This document shows, piece after piece, positions 4,656 through 6,972 of a stretch of DNA of 6,972 nucleotides. The translations under genes were made by a program, and so were the position numbers. Each line of letters opens with the position of its first letter. Within the stretch, counting starts at the first letter, position 1. Source of the DNA: Planctomycetota bacterium (GTDB taxonomy: Bacteria; Planctomycetota; Phycisphaerae; Phycisphaerales; SM1A02); assembly GCA_009924765.1 (NCBI GenBank), contig RFQW01000086.1:1-6972 (forward strand), read 5' to 3'. A model generated the notes under the pieces. It did no database searches and was not told where the DNA came from. It saw only the letters and a program-made list of their open reading frames with translations.

Positions 4656-5902
4656 GTGACATCGTGGTGGAACGTCTGGACAACGGCCTTGTGGTTGCGT
4701 TCGAGCGCATCGAGGGCATGGCCACCGCCAGCATGTGCTGGCTGATTCCCGCAGGAACCGCGGGTGATCCCGAGGGTGCGGCGGGCGAAGGCGAAGCCTC
4801 GGTGCTGAGCGAGATGATCCTGCGCGGCGCGGGCACGCGCGACAGTCGGCAGTACAGCGATGCACTGGATGCGCTTGGATGCGAGCGACGCACCACCGCC
4901 AATCCATTCCATGTGCTGATGACGGCCACCGCGCTGGGCTCGAAGCTCGCGGATGCGCTGCCGCTGCTCACCGACGCGGTGCTTCGACCCCGCCTTGAAG
5001 CGGATCACCTGGATCCCGTTCGGCGTCTGGCGCTGCAGGCGCTGGAAGGCCTGACCGACGATCCACAGCATCTGGTCATGCTGCGACTGGGGCTGCGGTT
5101 TCTGCCGCCTCCCTACAACCGCACGGGCTACGGCCACGCCGATGGCCTGAACCGGCTCACCATCGAGGGACTTCGCCAAACCTGGAAGCGCCGCGCGGTG
5201 CCGGGTGGCAGCATCCTGTCGTTCGCGGGTGCGGTGGATGCCAAGGCGTTGCTGCCGCTGCTGAAGAACCTGTTCAAGGACTGGAAGGGATCCACCGCCG
5301 AGCCCGACCAGACCGGTGCGCCGGCGCGCGGCGTGGATCACATGGAACTGGCCTCCTCGCAGACGCATCTGGCCATCGCGCTGCCCGCTCCGGTTGATTC
5401 GCACGCCGACGCCACGGCGCTGCGCCTGGCCAGCATGGTGCTTGGCGGCGAATCAAGCAGCCGACTGTTCACGGAAGTGCGCGAGAAGCGCGGCCTGTGC
5501 TACAGCGTGGGCGGCAGCGTTTCGCTTGGCCGCGATCGGGGCATGCTGCAGATCTACGCCGGCAGCACGCCGCAGCGCGCAGGCCAGACGCTGGCGTGCA
5601 TCCGGGGCGAACTGGAGCGCTTCGCCTCGGGCATCACGCAGGAGGAATTCGACCGCGCCCGCACCGGCCTGAAGTCGCGCGTGATCATGCAGGGCGAAAG
5701 TGCCGCGGCGCGCGCCAGCAGCGTGGCCGGCGACCTGTTCCGCCTGGGCAAGGTGCGGTCGTTGGCTGACATGGCGGCGGCAATCGACGGCCTGACGCTG
5801 GCATCCGTGAACGCCGCCATCGCCCGCCACTGGGGCAAGGGCTGGATGCACGACTTCACGCTGGCCACCATCGGGCCCGCCCCACTCGAAGCGGCCCGCT
5901 AG
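4652..5902 (+). CDS. M16 peptidase-family protein lacking the zinc motif
   Basis: A 416-aa insulinase/processing-peptidase homologue. The start ATG overlaps the dapB stop and has GGGAG 6 nt upstream. The N-terminal M16 domain begins with the usual 'LDNGLVV' strand (9-15). Where active members have HxxEH, this one has S50-V-L-S-E54, within EASVLSEMILRGAGT; the zinc ligands are gone, so it should not be an active metalloprotease by itself. The C-terminal M16 domain keeps the conserved GGESSSRLFTEVREKRGLCYSV (265-286), with the R277 and Y284 pair used to close substrate in partner-type subunits. Many bacterial M16B enzymes act as an active plus inactive pair; no active partner is in the window. 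No signal peptide is seen. A chaperone-like or partner role is inferred; the link to dapB may only be co-transcription. Confidence 0.9.
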   Translation: MSDIVVERLDNGLVVAFERIEGMATASMCWLIPAGTAGDPEGAAGEGEASVLSEMILRGAGTRDSRQYSDALDALGCERRTTANPFHVLMTATALGSKLADALPLLTDAVLRPRLEADHLDPVRRLALQALEGLTDDPQHLVMLRLGLRFLPPPYNRTGYGHADGLNRLTIEGLRQTWKRRAVPGGSILSFAGAVDAKALLPLLKNLFKDWKGSTAEPDQTGAPARGVDHMELASSQTHLAIALPAPVDSHADATALRLASMVLGGESSSRLFTEVREKRGLCYSVGGSVSLGRDRGMLQIYAGSTPQRAGQTLACIRGELERFASGITQEEFDRARTGLKSRVIMQGESAAARASSVAGDLFRLGKVRSLADMAAAIDGLTLASVNAAIARHWGKGWMHDFTLATIGPAPLEAAR

Positions 5903-5905
5903 ACT
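5898..5905 (+). promoter_or_regulatory. Possible -10 site giving a leaderless mRNA
   Basis: GCTAGACT overlaps the stop codon of the M16 gene. TAGACT (5900-5905) has a TANNNT form and lies 10 nt before the ATG at 5916, so transcription would begin about 4 nt before the start codon. That would explain the missing Shine-Dalgarno site. No clear -35 box is present, and read-through from the M16 gene is the alternative. Confidence 0.35.
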
Positions 5906-5915
5906 GGCCTCCCGT

Positions 5916-6170
5916 ATGGCACTCGAGACCACCGTTCCTTCGCCCGGCACCCGCGTGCGCGTGACGCAGCAGATGCCCCAGACGCACGCCGTGTGGAGCA
6001 CCACCGTGGAAGGCACCGTGGTGCGCTGGCGGCAGGATCGCACCGGCAGCTGGTTCGCGCACGGCAAGGACGACAAGGTGTGGCTGGACCGTCTCGAAGT
6101 GCGCCGCGACGACGGCGAACTGGTGATCCTGAATCTGGATCACTACAGCCTGATCGAACCGCTGGCCTGA
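5916..6170 (+). CDS. 84-aa beta-rich protein, function unknown
   Basis: A small soluble protein 13 bp after the M16 gene. The pattern of alternating hydrophobic residues and turns suggests a small beta-barrel: PGTRVRVTQQM (10-20), then WSTTVEGTVVRWRQD (27-41), then the striking GSWFAHGKDDKVWLDRLEV (44-62), and a last strand ending LVILNLDHYSLIEPL (69-83). I recall similar 'TGSWFAHGK' small hypothetical proteins in other bacteria, but have no function for them. There is no signal peptide, membrane helix or cysteine. The ATG has no Shine-Dalgarno site. Its stop lies 16 bp from the end of the convergent lipoprotein gene. Confidence 0.8.
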   Translation: MALETTVPSPGTRVRVTQQMPQTHAVWSTTVEGTVVRWRQDRTGSWFAHGKDDKVWLDRLEVRRDDGELVILNLDHYSLIEPLA

Positions 6171-6186
6171 ACGGCCGGATCGAAAT

Positions 6187-6972
6187 TCAGCGTGGCGCGG
6201 GTGTCGGCGCGGTCGGCTTGGCCGGCGGCGCTGGCGGCATCGGCTTTGCACCTGCCGCCGGTGGAACCGGCGCACCGACGGCCTGACCCGTGTTCACCTG
6301 CGAGTTCAGCTGCTGCAGCTGCTTCTCGATGCGATCGAGGCGATCCATGATGGGTGCCAGCTCGCGCGGCGCACTGTCCTTGTCGGCCTGCTCGGACAGT
6401 CCGGGCTTGGAGAAACTGCCAGCGTGGATCGGGCGCACCATGTGTTCCGCCTGCCACGCGACGGCCTGCAGCGTGACGGTCTTGTTGGTGGCGCCGCGGC
6501 GAATGGTGAAGGTGATCGCATCGCCGGCCTTCATCTTCTTCAGGCGGTTGCGGATGTCGTGCGGGCTCGCATCGTCCGATCCATCGACGGCCACGACCAG
6601 ATCGTGATCCTCCAGACCTGCCTTGGCGGCGGGAAGGCCGGGAATCACGTCAATCAGCAGCGTGGTGCGCGCGGGGTTGATGCCCAGGTGCTTGGTCAGG
6701 CTCTGGCCCGGCTGCTCCATGGTGACGCCCAGCATCACTGGCGGTGGCGTGAGGATGTGGCCGTTCACGTCCACATAGGTGCCATCATTGCGCGGCGACA
6801 GATATGCGGGCTTGCCGGTGGTCTGCGCGGGCGGCGGCACGCTGGCATCAAGAGGCTTCCCGGATGCCTGCGCGGCTGAAGACGCGCTGGCGTCGACCTT
6901 CTTGGGCGATGCGTCGCACGCCGCAATGGAAAGGATCGCGAGACTGAACAGGACGGTGGTGCATCGGGCCAA
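6187..6972 (-). CDS. PDZ-domain lipoprotein (5' end at window edge)
   Basis: The frame is open to the right edge; its first codon in the window is TTG, which could be the true start or an internal codon. From there, a short basic segment, a hydrophobic core and the lipobox IAAC (C19) make a normal-length lipoprotein signal, so the mature protein should be lipid-anchored in the cell envelope. A Ser/Ala/Pro-rich linker (20-60) leads to a PDZ domain (about 79-171): MLGV at 80-83 as the carboxylate-binding loop, IPGLPAAKAGLEDHDLVVAVDG at 110-131 as the typical PDZ core, and a final strand near 165-171. A predicted coiled coil (205-226, LAPIMDRLDRIEKQLQQL) and a Pro/Ala-rich tail follow. No protease domain is present, so it is not a DegP-type enzyme; it likely binds a peptide or protein partner. 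No operon partner is visible. Confidence 0.87.
   Translation of the reverse strand: MARCTTVLFSLAILSIAACDASPKKVDASASSAAQASGKPLDASVPPPAQTTGKPAYLSPRNDGTYVDVNGHILTPPPVMLGVTMEQPGQSLTKHLGINPARTTLLIDVIPGLPAAKAGLEDHDLVVAVDGSDDASPHDIRNRLKKMKAGDAITFTIRRGATNKTVTLQAVAWQAEHMVRPIHAGSFSKPGLSEQADKDSAPRELAPIMDRLDRIEKQLQQLNSQVNTGQAVGAPVPPAAGAKPMPPAPPAKPTAPTPAPR

Overview
The window is a dense, GC-rich bacterial chromosome segment. It holds nine complete or nearly complete protein genes, one gene tail at the left edge, and one lipoprotein gene whose start lies at or just beyond the right edge. Gene spacing is tight: there are three ATGA overlaps, a tail-to-tail coding overlap, and gaps of 6-16 bp. No phage, transposon, tRNA, rRNA or CRISPR feature was seen. 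The gene style suggests a planctomycete-like organism, perhaps Phycisphaerae: small orphan membrane proteins, a DRR-motif protein, dapB coupled to a degenerate M16 protein, and several genes without a Shine-Dalgarno site. This taxonomic call is inference from remembered family style and is not proven.

Left part (1-2348): an unidentified gene tail is followed by a RhlE-like DEAD-box RNA helicase with unusual residues in motifs I, III, V and VI. A small two-TM membrane protein is coupled to it by an ATGA overlap. Its 3' end overlaps in antisense the 3' end of a leftward pair of small membrane proteins (2100-2348 and 2345-2794), which are themselves ATGA-coupled.

Middle (2795-3576): a short intergenic region carries a possible promoter and a strong 5'-UTR hairpin. 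It precedes a 134-aa protein with two arginine-rich DRR-type motifs. That gene converges, 6 bp apart, on a leftward 7Fe ferredoxin gene of the Thermus type.

The most interesting stretch is 3577-3959, which looks like a spacer between ferredoxin and dapB. On the minus strand it contains all the parts of a separate small gene. These are a sigma70-like promoter (3858-3886), two interleaved 9-bp inverted repeats able to form an H-type pseudoknot starting at the predicted +1 (3800-3851), a Shine-Dalgarno site, an 18-codon ORF for a peptide that is mostly lysine and alanine (3725-3781), and a 15-bp-stem Rho-independent terminator with a T-tract (3665-3702). The predicted transcript is about 187 nt. 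I do not recognise it as a known family.

Right part (3960-6972): dapB (lysine and diaminopimelate synthesis) overlaps by ATGA an M16 peptidase homologue that has lost its zinc motif. A small beta-rich protein follows with a possible leaderless promoter. It converges on a leftward PDZ-domain lipoprotein with a coiled coil and a Pro/Ala-rich tail.
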